A DNA stretch of 64,000 nt, taken from Rubellimicrobium aerolatum (GTDB lineage Bacteria > Pseudomonadota > Alphaproteobacteria > Rhodobacterales > Rhodobacteraceae). Each line of letters begins with the position of its first letter. The stretch's first letter is position 1. The stretch covers positions 25,251-89,250 of the forward strand of contig NZ_JAGGJP010000013.1 in assembly GCF_017872975.1 (NCBI RefSeq), given 5' to 3'. The notes beneath the pieces were generated by a model. It ran no database searches, was not told the origin of the DNA, and saw only the letters and a program-made list of their open reading frames with translations. The translations under genes were made by a program, and so were the position numbers. This document shows positions 25,365 through 34,091 of this stretch, piece after piece.

Positions 25365-25712
25365 CTAGCTTTCCGAAAGCGAGCGCTTCCAGACGGCCAC
25401 GGCACGGGCGAAAGCCTCTCCGAGCACGATCCCCTCCTGATCCGCGAGCTGGTAAAAGGCGTCCATGTCCTCCTGGCGGACCTTGAGGTTGAGCTGCACG
25501 TTGCGCCCGGTGCGATAACGGCGCTGCTCCCGCCGGACCGGCTCCGGCTCCGGCTCCGGCTCCGGCATCGGATCGGGCGGGCTGGGTTCGCGGCTACTGA
25601 AGCCGGCCTTCCGGGCCACCTCGCGCACCTCCTCGGCCCGCGCCGGCGGCTTTGGCTTGAACTCGGACAGGTCCAGGTCGTCGTCGAAGATCGATGCGCG
25701 TTCGTTGCTCAT
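25365..25712 (-). CDS. Small partition partner of ParA, putative DNA-binding protein
   Basis: A 115-residue protein overlapping the parA stop by 4 bp (ATGA). The N-terminus (FDDDLDLSEFKPKPP) is acidic, the middle has an Glu-Pro repeat (PEPEPEPEP) written by repeated GGCTCC units on the plus strand, and the C-terminus (VQLNLKVRQEDMDAFYQLADQEGIVLGEAFARAV) resembles a ribbon-helix-helix-like fold. In type Ib partition systems such small centromere-binding proteins follow parA. Family assignment is inferred from size, overlap and fold. Confidence 0.7.
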   Translation of the reverse strand: MSNERASIFDDDLDLSEFKPKPPARAEEVREVARKAGFSSREPSPPDPMPEPEPEPEPVRREQRRYRTGRNVQLNLKVRQEDMDAFYQLADQEGIVLGEAFARAVAVWKRSLSES

Positions 25713-26398
25713 GCCACCACCTCAGCCTGGACCTTGCGCGTCTTCAACAGCGAAACCACCTCGGCGGTGAAAGCGCGGGCATTCGCAACAGCGCTCTCGA
25801 GACCGCCGACCTGGTCGGGTCGCAAGGACTCGACGGTGCCGCCGAAGCTGAAGATCGCCCGAAAGGCCTCGCGCTCGTGCATCTGGGTGCGCAGGATCGG
25901 GACCCCTGCCCCTTCGAGTTCGGCGCGGATGTGCTTCAGGGTCCGCGGCTGGATCGCGGCCGAGGTCCGGGTGAACAGGACGGCATACGGGATGCGCCGC
26001 CCGAAGGCCTTCTCCTGCTGATGGATGAGCTTGATGGCCTTGGCGGCCTCTGCGGCGTCGAGCTGGCTGCCCTGTACGGGGATGATCACCAGGTCCGCCC
26101 GGCTGATCGCGTACGCCACCGTCATGCTGGCGGTGCCCTCGACGTCGACGATGACGAAGGCCGTTTGTTCCGCCGCGGCCTCGATCTCGTCGATGATCGA
26201 TCGTTCGTTCACGTCCGAGACGACGGTCAGGGTCTCGGGGCGGCCCGGTCGCTTGGCCCAGGTGGCGACGGGATGGTTGGGATCGGCGTCGATCATGGTG
26301 ACCGTCGCCCCTTGGGTGGCCAGTTGTGTGCCAAGGACCACGGCCGAGGTCGACTTGGACACGCCGCCCTTGCTCGATGCGAATAGGATGGTGGGCAT
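25709..26398 (-). CDS. parA: ParA-family partition ATPase
   Basis: A 229-residue deviant Walker ATPase. The motif SSKGGVSKSTSAVVLG (KGGxxKST) is at residues 8-23, MIDADPNHPVATW is the second motif and FVIVDVEGTASMTVAYAI the Walker B-like region. The short length, without an N-terminal HTH, fits type Ib ParA. The start at 26398 follows CAGGAGG; the longer upstream frame has no such site. It segregates the plasmid with the small downstream partner. The GATAGC array upstream is the likely centromere. Confidence 0.93.
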   Translation of the reverse strand: MPTILFASSKGGVSKSTSAVVLGTQLATQGATVTMIDADPNHPVATWAKRPGRPETLTVVSDVNERSIIDEIEAAAEQTAFVIVDVEGTASMTVAYAISRADLVIIPVQGSQLDAAEAAKAIKLIHQQEKAFGRRIPYAVLFTRTSAAIQPRTLKHIRAELEGAGVPILRTQMHEREAFRAIFSFGGTVESLRPDQVGGLESAVANARAFTAEVVSLLKTRKVQAEVVA

Positions 26399-26499
26399 GC
26401 TCGCCTCCTGGATGCGCCTCATCGCCCCGTCGTGCCGTGCGGGGCTGGATTCAGGGGTAACCCCCCTGCCCCAAGTCGCGCAATTTCGGAATGCCGACC

Positions 26500-27400
26500 G
26501 ATAGCGGTCCGCTGGCGGACGGCTGCCAAGAAGCAACAGGATAGCACCCTGGTAGCTAGTAGCTAACGAACAGGTGGCGCCAGGGCATTGCCTGAAACGG
26601 CCTAGCTTGCCCGAAAACATGAGGAACGCCGGCCGTTGGCGGCCCGGAACCAGGCAGGCCCCGGGCCGCCAGCGGATAGCCCCCCGATAGCCAGGAGCTG
26701 CACGCACCGAGCAGGGCGCATCAGGGAATCAGTCGGGACAGCCCTGCGTCCCGACGGCAGGAGGGTCGCGAGCCAGTAGCTAGTTGGTCTCGGACAGCCA
26801 TCGGATAGCCCTTCGGTAGCTAGCGGCCTGCGCTCCGCTCGTCACCTGGTCGCGAGCAGACCTCCCTTGAGGCAGTCATAGCATGCCGATCGCGTGCTGA
26901 AGGCTGTCCGGTCGCGATCTGGCTGGGTTCATTGGTCTGCGATCTTGGCGTTCGGAGTCCAAACGGCCCCGAGTTGCGCGATCACTGTCGGTTCGTAGCC
27001 GGTAGCTATCCGTTGCCTGTTGGATCGCGTTCGTCACGGATTGTGGTCGACGACCGGGGCCTGTTGCCCAAGTGCGCGATCGGCGGACTTTCAGATGGCC
27101 AACTGATAGCCTCCGGGATGCGACCGGATAGCCGTCCGATAGCAGCAGGGATCGAAGCGCGTCCTTGCCCGTGGCCGGACCGGACGGACGAGGGGCGCAA
27201 GGCCTGGGGCGACGACGTCCCAAGCGTGGTCCGAGGCCGCGGCCGGCTCAGCGGGGCAGGGGCTTCGCGTGTCCAGGGCGCTGCGGGTTCGCATCACGAC
27301 TTTGCCTAATGTTCGACGGGGATGTGGACCCAGTGGCGGCCTCAGTCCGCTTTGCCAGCCTCGTGACCAAGATCGGGGGGTCAGGACGTTCTCCGATAGC
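26500..27400. repeat. Array of GATAGC and GTAGCTA repeats upstream of parA
   Basis: GATAGC occurs at 26500, 26540, 26675, 26686, 26804, 27105, 27127, 27138 and 27395 and as GCTATC at 27005, mostly as CGGATAGCC or CCGATAGC. GTAGCTA, a related palindromic form, occurs at 26552, 26559, 26776, 26816 and 27002. The rough expectation from base composition is below one for GATAGC in this length. There is no supported gene in the region. It is a candidate centromere for ParA and its partner, or iteron-like control sites. Confidence 0.72.
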
Positions 27401-27725
27401 GGAGCCGAACCCCGGCCCACATGAATCCGTCGTTCGATCGGGAACAGCACGGTCCGCGGATCCGGGGATCGATGTGCCGAAGATCGGCTCTGGACGTCGA
27501 CGGGTCCACAGGCCGAGACGGGCTGGCGTTGTGGTCTTTCGCTCTATCGATCTGAACTTGGTTCTCGGAAGGGGGGGCGGGAGCTCGGCGACCAGCTGGA
27601 CCTTGGACGGGGACGTGAGCCTCCGAGCCCCGCCAGTCTCTGGGATTTGGGCCTGACGATCTTCTAAGCCATCGGTCTGGCTCGACCGGTCCGTTTCACC
27701 AGCGGACGTCATGCGTCCCCGCGCT

Positions 27726-28073
27726 CGTCCGATCGGGAACAACGCACGCTAAGAGAGTTATAAGGACTCTATTGTTATAGAGGTTACGTCTGTGGATAAC
27801 ACGGACTCCGTCTTCCGGGTCTTGGACTTAGCCGCCGGCCTTGTTCCTGAACGGACGCGACTCCGTTCCTGATCGGACGCAAGGGGCGTTCCTGTTCGCA
27901 CGATGGAACGTTCCCGTTCGGACGAGCGCTGCGTTCCTGATGGGACGATTGCTCGAATCGGGCGTTCCCGATCGGACGAGAAGCGGCCGCAAGGCGCCCG
28001 AATTTCGAGTTCGAGCCCATGAAACTGAAGGAACGGTTCCGTTTTCAGCGCTAGCGGTCGTCCGAACGGGAAC
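27726..28073. other. oriV: Iteron-type origin of replication (oriV)
   Basis: Six direct copies of GTTCCyGwTCGGACG start at 27843, 27865, 27888, 27910, 27933 and 27964 (spacing 22, 23, 22, 23, 31), i.e. about two helical turns apart. Inverted copies are at 27726-27740 and 28059-28073, with a weaker one at 27431-27445. Between the left inverted copy and the direct array lies an AT-rich segment (27750-27787) and a perfect DnaA box. It ends 6 bases before the repA stop codon. Together these are the standard parts of a Rep-iteron origin. Confidence 0.88.
27791..27799 (-). promoter_or_regulatory. DnaA box in oriV
   Basis: TGTGGATAA, the exact complement of the consensus DnaA box TTATCCACA. It borders the AT-rich segment and lies 44 bases from the first iteron, so host DnaA probably helps RepA open this origin. 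Confidence 0.8.
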
Positions 28074-28078
28074 GGGCG

Positions 28079-29191
28079 TCACCGCAACTGGTGACGGTGG
28101 CGGGCGTGGTACTGCTTGACGAAGCCGTAGAAGGCCGAGGGGTAGTTGTCGGGCTGCCGCTCGTCGCGGTCCTCGATCCAGGCATCGAACTGCGCCTGGA
28201 GCGCGTACACGTCCCAACCCGGGAAATCCTGCCGGATCTTCTGGATCATCGCCTCGGGCAGGATGGCCGACCGGAGGGGCAGGGCGGCTTGACCCATCGG
28301 CGCGGGCTTGGCCCTGCTGGCCCTCGGCGTCCTGGGCGGGGCAGGGGGGGCGTCGTCGCCGAGCATCTCGCGCCGGGTCATCCGCAGCAGCGGCTCCTCC
28401 CCGGACGCCGCCGCCTCGATCGCCAGGTGATAGCCAGGCAGGGCGTTCGCCTTGGCCACCTTGAGGATCTCGAACTTGAAGCGCCGATAGGTGCCCTCCG
28501 CGCCCGACTTCTCGAATAGGACCGGCAGGGAGATTGCAAAGCCCTCGGCACCGTTGCCACCGGCGTGCTTGCGCGCCACCCGGTAGAGCCAGCGTTCCCG
28601 TCCGCCGGTGATGTCGAAGTAGCGGGGATCGATGGACAGGATGCCGCCCTCGCGAACGATGCCCTCGAAGAACCATTCGGATAATGTAAGCGACATGCCC
28701 TTGCTGTTGCCTTGGTCATCCACCAAGTCCGTCCACTCGGAGATCCAGCCGAAGTTGGCCTCCTTCTTGCCCCGGGGCGCGCGGATGTTGGTGCGGATGT
28801 CGGTGGACCGCAGCCGCCACAGCGCCTCGCGGAGTCGCTGGTACTGGGCGCCGGAGGTGCCGCGGCGGATGGACCGGAGCAGGTCGTAGGGCTGGAAGTG
28901 CAGCGTGCGCGGCAGATCGTTGATCTTCCGCTTCTGCATCTCGCAGATGACGCTGGCCGCCCAAATGAGGATGTCGGCGTCCCAGATGGTGGCCATGCCG
29001 TAGTCGGGGTGAGGCCGGACGGTCACGAACACGCCGTCGCGCGGGTTCTGGTACTCGATGGGCTTGAGGCGCTTGTTCTTCGAAAGGCTGAAGAACGGGC
29101 GCTCCATCGTGTCCCGCTGATCCCGGAGGCTGCCGTCCGAGACCAGGGGGACGAACAGGTTGAGCTGGCGATCGGGATTGTTACTCGACAT
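28079..29191 (-). CDS. repA: RepA-type plasmid replication initiator
   Basis: A 370-residue initiator. It begins MSSNNPDRQLNLFVPLVSDG and contains MERPFFSLSKNKRLKPIEYQ, IWDADILIWAASVICEMQ, LRSIRRGTSGAQYQRLREALWRLRSTDIRTNIR and WISEWTDLVDDQG, features of the RPA-type replication initiator family of alphaproteobacterial plasmids, with winged-helix DNA-binding regions. The C-terminal 60 residues (PGWDVYALQAQFDAWIED) form a second small domain. The cognate iterons lie immediately beyond its stop. Confidence 0.92.
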   Translation of the reverse strand: MSSNNPDRQLNLFVPLVSDGSLRDQRDTMERPFFSLSKNKRLKPIEYQNPRDGVFVTVRPHPDYGMATIWDADILIWAASVICEMQKRKINDLPRTLHFQPYDLLRSIRRGTSGAQYQRLREALWRLRSTDIRTNIRAPRGKKEANFGWISEWTDLVDDQGNSKGMSLTLSEWFFEGIVREGGILSIDPRYFDITGGRERWLYRVARKHAGGNGAEGFAISLPVLFEKSGAEGTYRRFKFEILKVAKANALPGYHLAIEAAASGEEPLLRMTRREMLGDDAPPAPPRTPRASRAKPAPMGQAALPLRSAILPEAMIQKIRQDFPGWDVYALQAQFDAWIEDRDERQPDNYPSAFYGFVKQYHARHRHQLR

Positions 29192-29525
29192 GGGACCGCT
29201 CCTGCTCGGTGATCCGGGAACGCCTGCAGCCTATGGCAAGGAAGTCCGCCGCCATGGAGATCCGCGTCGGCGGCGGGGCCGCCGGAGGGTGCAGCCGACC
29301 GGCGATCACTGGCAGGACCTCGGTCCTCGCGTCTGCTCGTGTCATGCCGTCCGTCCCGATTCCCGTGTAGCCCCATGCTTACATGCCCTCATGGCCGTCG
29401 ATAAGGTCAGCGTCGTCGACCCGGCTCCGAGTGGTCTCATCCCAGTGCCGATATTGCGCGCCCGGTCGTCGGGAGGCGCCGTCGCGAGGATCGATCCGGC
29501 TTGGGTCGGTCGGGGCGTCCGCGGC
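29192..29525. other. Intergenic region upstream of repA
   Basis: About 330 bases. The repA promoter and ribosome site must lie at the left end. No gene or clear repeat was found; the open frames are shadows. Confidence 0.4.
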
Positions 29526-29969
29526 CTAGAGCGCGACCGTCTCCAACGCTTCGGCCCGGGCCGCGTGAGGCGTGCCGCGCAGCGCCCGGAGGAGGCGGCC
29601 GTCGGCCGTGATCAGGCTCCGGTTCAGGCGCTCCGCCAGGGCTAGGTACACGCAGTCGTAGACCGGGTGGTTGAGGTCGAGCGCCAGTGCCAAGGCGCGG
29701 GTCTCAAGCGCGTCGTCGGGGTCGATGATGGTGACGGGCGCGATCTGGAGAAGGCCCAGGAGGTCGCGGGCCTGGGCCGCTTCGGCGGCACCGCGCGCCA
29801 CCAATGTGCGCAGCACGTTGGCCGTCTCGATGCGCAGGAGCGCCGGCGCGGCAAGGTCCTGGTGCTGGAGGGCCAGCGCGGCCTCGCTCCCGGGCTCCTC
29901 GACGAGCCATTTGAGCGCCACGGACGCGTCCACGACCAGGGCTGCGTCCGGCCGTCGAGGCGCCCTCAC
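29526..29969 (-). CDS. vapC: VapC-like PIN-domain toxin
   Basis: A 147-residue PIN-domain ribonuclease. The acidic catalytic residues are in VVDASVALKWLVEE, LLRIETANVL and NHPVYDCVYLALAE, and LITADGRLLRAL is the last motif. The start is GTG at 29969, overlapping the antitoxin stop in GTGA. A much longer open frame to 30329 has no initiation signal and would run through the antitoxin. Such toxins cleave tRNA or rRNA and stabilise plasmids. Confidence 0.93.
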   Translation of the reverse strand: MRAPRRPDAALVVDASVALKWLVEEPGSEAALALQHQDLAAPALLRIETANVLRTLVARGAAEAAQARDLLGLLQIAPVTIIDPDDALETRALALALDLNHPVYDCVYLALAERLNRSLITADGRLLRALRGTPHAARAEALETVAL

Positions 29970-30205
29970 GCCCCGTTCCGGTCGCGGTCGGCGCGCAGGA
30001 GGTCTGCCGTGTCGGCGTCCCCGGACCCGAGCTTGATGCGACGTGACCGCACGGCCTCGAAGAACTCCGTCGCCCGGGCGGGACGGAGCGCCTCCTCGAG
30101 AATGCGGCGGTGCTCGGCCTCGGCGGAGCGGCCGGCCTGGGCGGCGCGAGTCTTGAGGGCGGCCGCGAGGTCGTCGGGGACGCCACGAACGGTGAGTTGG
30201 GCCAT
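29966..30205 (-). CDS. vapB: FitA/VapB-like ribbon-helix-helix antitoxin
   Basis: A 79-residue protein whose N-terminus (MAQLTVRGVPDDLAAALKTRAAQAGRSAEAEHRRILEEAL) is a standard FitA-type ribbon-helix-helix DNA-binding domain, followed by a toxin-binding tail. It is directly upstream of vapC with a 4-bp overlap. It probably represses the operon by binding the palindrome just upstream at 30230-30246. Confidence 0.9.
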   Translation of the reverse strand: MAQLTVRGVPDDLAAALKTRAAQAGRSAEAEHRRILEEALRPARATEFFEAVRSRRIKLGSGDADTADLLRADRDRNGA

Positions 30206-30229
30206 GATGCCACCTTATGCCGTCATATC

Positions 30230-30246
30230 GACTGCAATATGCAGTC
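30230..30246. promoter_or_regulatory. Palindromic operator of the vapBC-like operon
   Basis: GACTGCAATATGCAGTC: perfect 7-bp arms around ATA, 25-41 bases upstream of the antitoxin start, with AT-rich CATAT next to it that could be a minus-ten element. This is the expected place for VapB-VapC autorepression. Confidence 0.7.
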
Positions 30247-30576
30247 ACGCCCCGCCCTGGGCAAGACGCGACCTGGGCGTTGGCTCGCCGCTCGAGAGGC
30301 CTTGTGCCCTCGGCGTCCCGCCGCGCCACGCAGCCATGGCCGACGAAGACCCTGCGAGCACAGGCCAGGACCGTCCTACCAAGGCAGGCGGGAGGAGGCG
30401 CCTTCGACGATCGAGGCGGTCGCGATCCAAGGCGCGGGAGCCGGGTCGAGGTCCAGGCGCGGCTGTGAGATGCACCGGGAAGGGCAGGAGGCCCCTGAGC
30501 CCGTCGTCGCGGGGGCGAGGTTGAGGACGGAAGTGCGGGGGTGGGGCAGGGCGCTCGCGCGCCCTGCTTGTCGAGG
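30247..30576. other. Intergenic region, no gene supported
   Basis: About 330 bases between the vapBC promoter and the 3' end of the ParB-like gene. The plus-strand frames that cross it are antisense shadows. No hairpin with a T-run was found. Confidence 0.35.
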
Positions 30577-32409
30577 TCAGGCCAGGCCCTCGGGCAGCCA
30601 CTTGGCGATGCGCGTGGCCTGCGCCTCGGTGACGCCCCGCACCGCGCGCGGGTCGGCGAAGAGGTGTTCCAGCCGCTCGGCCTTCTCGCGCTTCTTGAGC
30701 CGGGCGAAGGTGGTGGCGGTGGGATGCTCGGGGGCGAGGTCCAGGAGGTGCCGCCACAACTCGTCCAGGGTGGCCCCGCTCACGCGTCCGAAGAAGTTCT
30801 CCGCCGTGGGCGTCCAGACCGCGCGGATCGCGGTCCTGGCCTCCTTGTCGAGAAGCTGCCCCAGCGCCTCGTCCTCCACGTCGACGAGCGACGCCAGCGC
30901 CCGCGTGAGGTCCGCGCGCACGGCCTCGGGACCCTGCTTGCGGTAGGCCCGGAACGCTTTGGCGAGGTCGAGGCGGAAGGGGTCCTTCGGGCCGTCCGGC
31001 GGCGTGGTCAGGCGCGCGTCCAGGACGTAGCCGGTCCCGGTGCTGGGCTGGGTCTCGACCGTGTCGGCCTTCACGCCCAGGGCGCGATGGAACCCCATGC
31101 GGCCCCCGATCTGGAAGGCCAGGAGGTCGAGGAGGAGGTCGGGCGTTTCCAGAAGGGCGTTCTGCCGCGCACCCCGCGCGATGCGGCGCAGGTCCTCCCT
31201 CAGGGTCGCGGACAGGGACGGCTTGGCTGCGGGCGCGGTCGCCCCAGGGGAGGGGCGATGGCTGGAAGGAGCCAGGACGCCCGCCTCCTCGGCCCCGACG
31301 CGGTCCTCGGGTCGGACGAGGCCGGGGGTGGCCCGGCGTTCGCCCGTGCGGTCCACATGGACGAGGACGCCCGCGTGGGCCTTCTGCTCGGGGGTGTAGT
31401 CCCCTTCGGCGAGGGCGCTCAAGGCGTCCAGCACGGCCAAGCCGTCCTCGTCCAGCATGTCGGCGTTGGCGAGCTCGGCCAGCTCGTCATGGCGCTCCTG
31501 CTCCTCCTCGGTGAGCTCGCCCGGCACGGGGTAGACGCGCCCGGCGGCCAGCCGCTCGATCTCCGCGTAAGGGACGTAGTCCTCCAAGCTGATCGCGGCC
31601 CATCTCCACCCTTGGGCCACCCGCAGGGCCTCGGCCTCGGCCCGGAGCTTCGCCTCGAAGACGCGGTCGAGCACGTCCGGGCTGTCGAATAGGTCCTCGT
31701 CGGCAAACAGGTCGCCCCCGATGCGGCCCCCGGCGGCGAGGTAGGCGTCCCGGCCCACGAAGACGGCGCGCCGGTCGCTGCCACGGACGCTGTCCGGCTT
31801 GAGCATCCGCTTGATCTGGGCCTCGCCGTAGGCGTGGCCGCGCACCCGGGCCAGCACGTCGAGCGTCACCGCCTCGTCGTCGCTGATGGTGAAGGCGGCA
31901 GCCTGACCCAGGCTGAGGACGTCCTCGCGCAGCGCCTGGAGGACGGGCTCGGGCAGGCCCGCGAGAGCGAGGCGGCGCTGGACGTGGCGCTCGGTCACCC
32001 CGAAGGCGATGGCGATGGCGGGAAGGTCGACCCCCCGGGCCGCCAGCGCCCCGTACTCGCGCACCTCGTCGGCGGGATGGGGCTGCTCGCGCTGGTGGTT
32101 CTCCGAGGACGCCCACACGGCGGCAGTGGCCTCGTCGGGCGCGAGGCGCACCGGGAGGACGTGGAAGCGCGGGTCGTCCTGCAGGAGGGCCAGGGCGCGC
32201 AGGCGGCGGCCCCCGGCGACGATGCCCACGCGACCCGTCGCGTCCCGGAGGCCCGCAAGGTTCTGAATGAGCCCCAGGTCGCGGATGTTCTGCGCCAGGG
32301 CGGTGACGCTGGCCTCGGGAACGAGGCGGCGCGGGTTGAGGGGGGACAGGTAAAGGTCGGCGAAGGCGACAAGCTCGGGAGCCTCGGCGATGAAGGTCTG
32401 GGCATTCAT
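30577..32409 (-). CDS. ParB/Spo0J-family protein, large plasmid type
   Basis: A 610-residue protein. The N-terminal ParB/Srx domain has LSPLNPRRLVPEASVTALAQNIRDLGLIQNL and GIVAGGRRLRALALLQ; then SSENHQREQPHPADEVREYGALAARG and the HTH IAIAFGVTERHVQRRLALAGLP. The C-terminal 350 residues are long and unusual for chromosomal ParB and resemble plasmid-encoded ParB/IbrB-type proteins. The start ATG at 32409 has a moderate GAGGA site. It lies downstream of DUF3768 rather than of a parA, so it may regulate transcription or conjugation rather than act in partition. Confidence 0.85.
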   Translation of the reverse strand: MNAQTFIAEAPELVAFADLYLSPLNPRRLVPEASVTALAQNIRDLGLIQNLAGLRDATGRVGIVAGGRRLRALALLQDDPRFHVLPVRLAPDEATAAVWASSENHQREQPHPADEVREYGALAARGVDLPAIAIAFGVTERHVQRRLALAGLPEPVLQALREDVLSLGQAAAFTISDDEAVTLDVLARVRGHAYGEAQIKRMLKPDSVRGSDRRAVFVGRDAYLAAGGRIGGDLFADEDLFDSPDVLDRVFEAKLRAEAEALRVAQGWRWAAISLEDYVPYAEIERLAAGRVYPVPGELTEEEQERHDELAELANADMLDEDGLAVLDALSALAEGDYTPEQKAHAGVLVHVDRTGERRATPGLVRPEDRVGAEEAGVLAPSSHRPSPGATAPAAKPSLSATLREDLRRIARGARQNALLETPDLLLDLLAFQIGGRMGFHRALGVKADTVETQPSTGTGYVLDARLTTPPDGPKDPFRLDLAKAFRAYRKQGPEAVRADLTRALASLVDVEDEALGQLLDKEARTAIRAVWTPTAENFFGRVSGATLDELWRHLLDLAPEHPTATTFARLKKREKAERLEHLFADPRAVRGVTEAQATRIAKWLPEGLA

Positions 32410-32516
32410 GGAGTTGGTCCTCGTGGGATGATGGAAGGGGACAGGGCCCTCGGGAGCGGCGTGAGGCGCTCCGGGGCGAGGGGGAGGGGGCGCGGCTCGG
32501 GCACCCCCTCCGGCGC

Positions 32517-32903
32517 TCACCACTCCTCGGGAAGGAGGAGGGTCAGGACGCGGCGGGTCCGGTCGGGATCGTCGGGGGCCTCGGATCCGAACCGCTCGTC
32601 CGCATCGAAGAGGTCGATCTTCCAATAGAGCTGGACGGCGCGGCCCTCGGCCTCGATCTCGAAGGCACCGAAGTCGCGGAGCCCGAAGGGATCGTTGTCC
32701 TCGGTGAAGTCGTCGAACCGGATGAGCGCGGTCATGAGCGGGACCAGCGCCGCCGCGCCCAAGGCCGCGACGCCCTGGGTGAGGACGATCCGGCCTGGCA
32801 AGGTGGGGTCCGCGCCGAAGCTCCGGCGGAAGCGGTTGTTCTGCTCGGCCACGCGACCGCCGTGGAACGGGCCGGTGGCGGGGGAGTCGGACATCTGAGC
32901 CAT
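32517..32903 (-). CDS. DUF3768 family protein
   Basis: A 128-residue protein with the DUF3768 core ALIRFDDFTEDNDPFGLRDFGAFEIEAEGRAVQLYWKIDLFD and ending RVLTLLLPEEW. The start at 32903 follows AGGAGG. The function of the family is unknown; it is common on alphaproteobacterial plasmids close to ParB-like genes, as here (107 bases upstream of it, same strand). Confidence 0.9.
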   Translation of the reverse strand: MAQMSDSPATGPFHGGRVAEQNNRFRRSFGADPTLPGRIVLTQGVAALGAAALVPLMTALIRFDDFTEDNDPFGLRDFGAFEIEAEGRAVQLYWKIDLFDADERFGSEAPDDPDRTRRVLTLLLPEEW

Positions 32904-33037
32904 GGTGGCCTCCTGTGGTGGGATAAACCCTTCGGCTTGGCCCCTCTTCCAGAATGGGGGCGGCGTCCGAAGGGGCGGCGCTCTGGGCGTCGCTGCTTCG
33001 GAGGCTGCCTCCCGGCGAGGGCAGGGGGGGGACCCGG

Positions 33038-33144
33038 CAACAGGAAAATCCAGCGGACCAGCCGGAGGCTCCGTCTGCACAAGCCGCCTCTCCGGGCGGC
33101 GCGGAAGATGGAGGTGGCGCCGGCCGCGCCGCATTTTCCTGTTG
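33038..33144. repeat. Perfect 12-bp inverted repeat CAACAGGAAAAT
   Basis: CAACAGGAAAAT at 33038-33049 and its exact complement ATTTTCCTGTTG at 33133-33144, 83 bases apart, in the upstream region of DUF3768-parB. A weaker TTCCTGTTTG occurs at about 33174. Such AT-rich words stand out in this GC background. It could be a ParB-like or repressor binding site. Confidence 0.55.
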
Positions 33145-33489
33145 ACGGGGGGACCGGCGGTCCCGGTTCTTTCTTCCTGTTTGGGGCCTTTCTGTCTTCG
33201 GCCTGTACGGCCGGTCGATAGCAAGCGGCCCTCAGCCGGGCGAACGCGGCCTATCCGGCCGAGCCCGCGTCAGGGTTCGTCACCCGCATGGGCGGAGACG
33301 GGCCGCCCGGCCCGGCTCCGGTCCCGGCCGGCTGGACGGGGCTAGAGCCCGGCCCCCGCAGGGGGCGACGCCCTGCCGATCCTCCTGACGCCCCGCTCGC
33401 CAGTCGCCCCCGGGACGGAGCCCCTTGCCCTTTGAAACCGCTTGGCCTTGTCTAGGTTGGGAACGGCGCCCCGCCGAAGGCCCAGGCTC

Positions 33490-33828
33490 ATGAGCGACGA
33501 ACCCGTGTCCACCCGTCTGTCTCCGCAAAAGCTGCACGCCATGCAAAGCGCCGTCGCGCGCGAGATCCGGGAGCGCGAGGCGCGCCACAAGGCCTTGCTC
33601 GACCTCCGGGCCACCATCGAGATGGCGGTGAAGCGGTGGGATTTCACGCCCGAGGAGCTGGCCCTCCCCGAACGGCGCCGGACCTTCGGAACGAAGCTCC
33701 CCCCGAAGTTCCGCGACCCCCGGGATGGGACGCGGGTCTGGTCGGGTCGCGGCCGCGCGCCGCAATGGTTCAAGGACGCCCTGGCGGCCGGGCTGACGGT
33801 GGAGGACCTGACGGTTCCACCGGAGTGA
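33490..33828 (+). CDS. H-NS-like nucleoid protein
   Basis: A 112-residue protein with an N-terminal coiled-coil oligomerisation region (AVAREIREREARHKALLDLRATIEMAV) and the C-terminal H-NS DNA-binding motif KFRDPRDGTRVWSGRGRAPQWFKDALAAG. The start ATG at 33490 follows an AAGGCC site. Plasmid H-NS proteins silence AT-rich foreign genes and reduce the burden of plasmid carriage. It is convergent with repC. Confidence 0.93.
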   Translation: MSDEPVSTRLSPQKLHAMQSAVAREIREREARHKALLDLRATIEMAVKRWDFTPEELALPERRRTFGTKLPPKFRDPRDGTRVWSGRGRAPQWFKDALAAGLTVEDLTVPPE

Positions 33829-34091
33829 CGGAGGGGTCCTGTGCCTCCGCCTGCGCGGAGGGAGCTCTGGCCTATGCATCCCGAAGGTGGCGCATCCCGA
33901 CCCGGCGTTCCGTGACAGGCCTGGCCGGACGCGGTCTGCAGCATGGCTCCTCCCCGTCCTGGACATACGCGCCGACGCCAAGGGGAGGGACCTATCGGCC
34001 CGGCCCGGAGGTCCAGGACAGTCGCGCGGACAGGATCGAAAGGACCCCACGGTTGGCCGGCTTGAGCCAGGGGCGGGGCAGGGGGTCCAGA

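Noticed and set aside
25545..25575. GGCTCC microsatellite as a regulatory repeat
   Set aside because: It encodes the Glu-Pro run of the ParA partner and is better explained as coding sequence.
29526..30329. 267-residue version of the PIN toxin
   Set aside because: The upstream extension has no start signal and overlaps the antitoxin gene; GTG at 29969 gives a normal PIN protein coupled to vapB.
33829..34091. Gene between H-NS-like and repC
   Set aside because: Only short frames without ribosome sites; the region separates two convergent genes.
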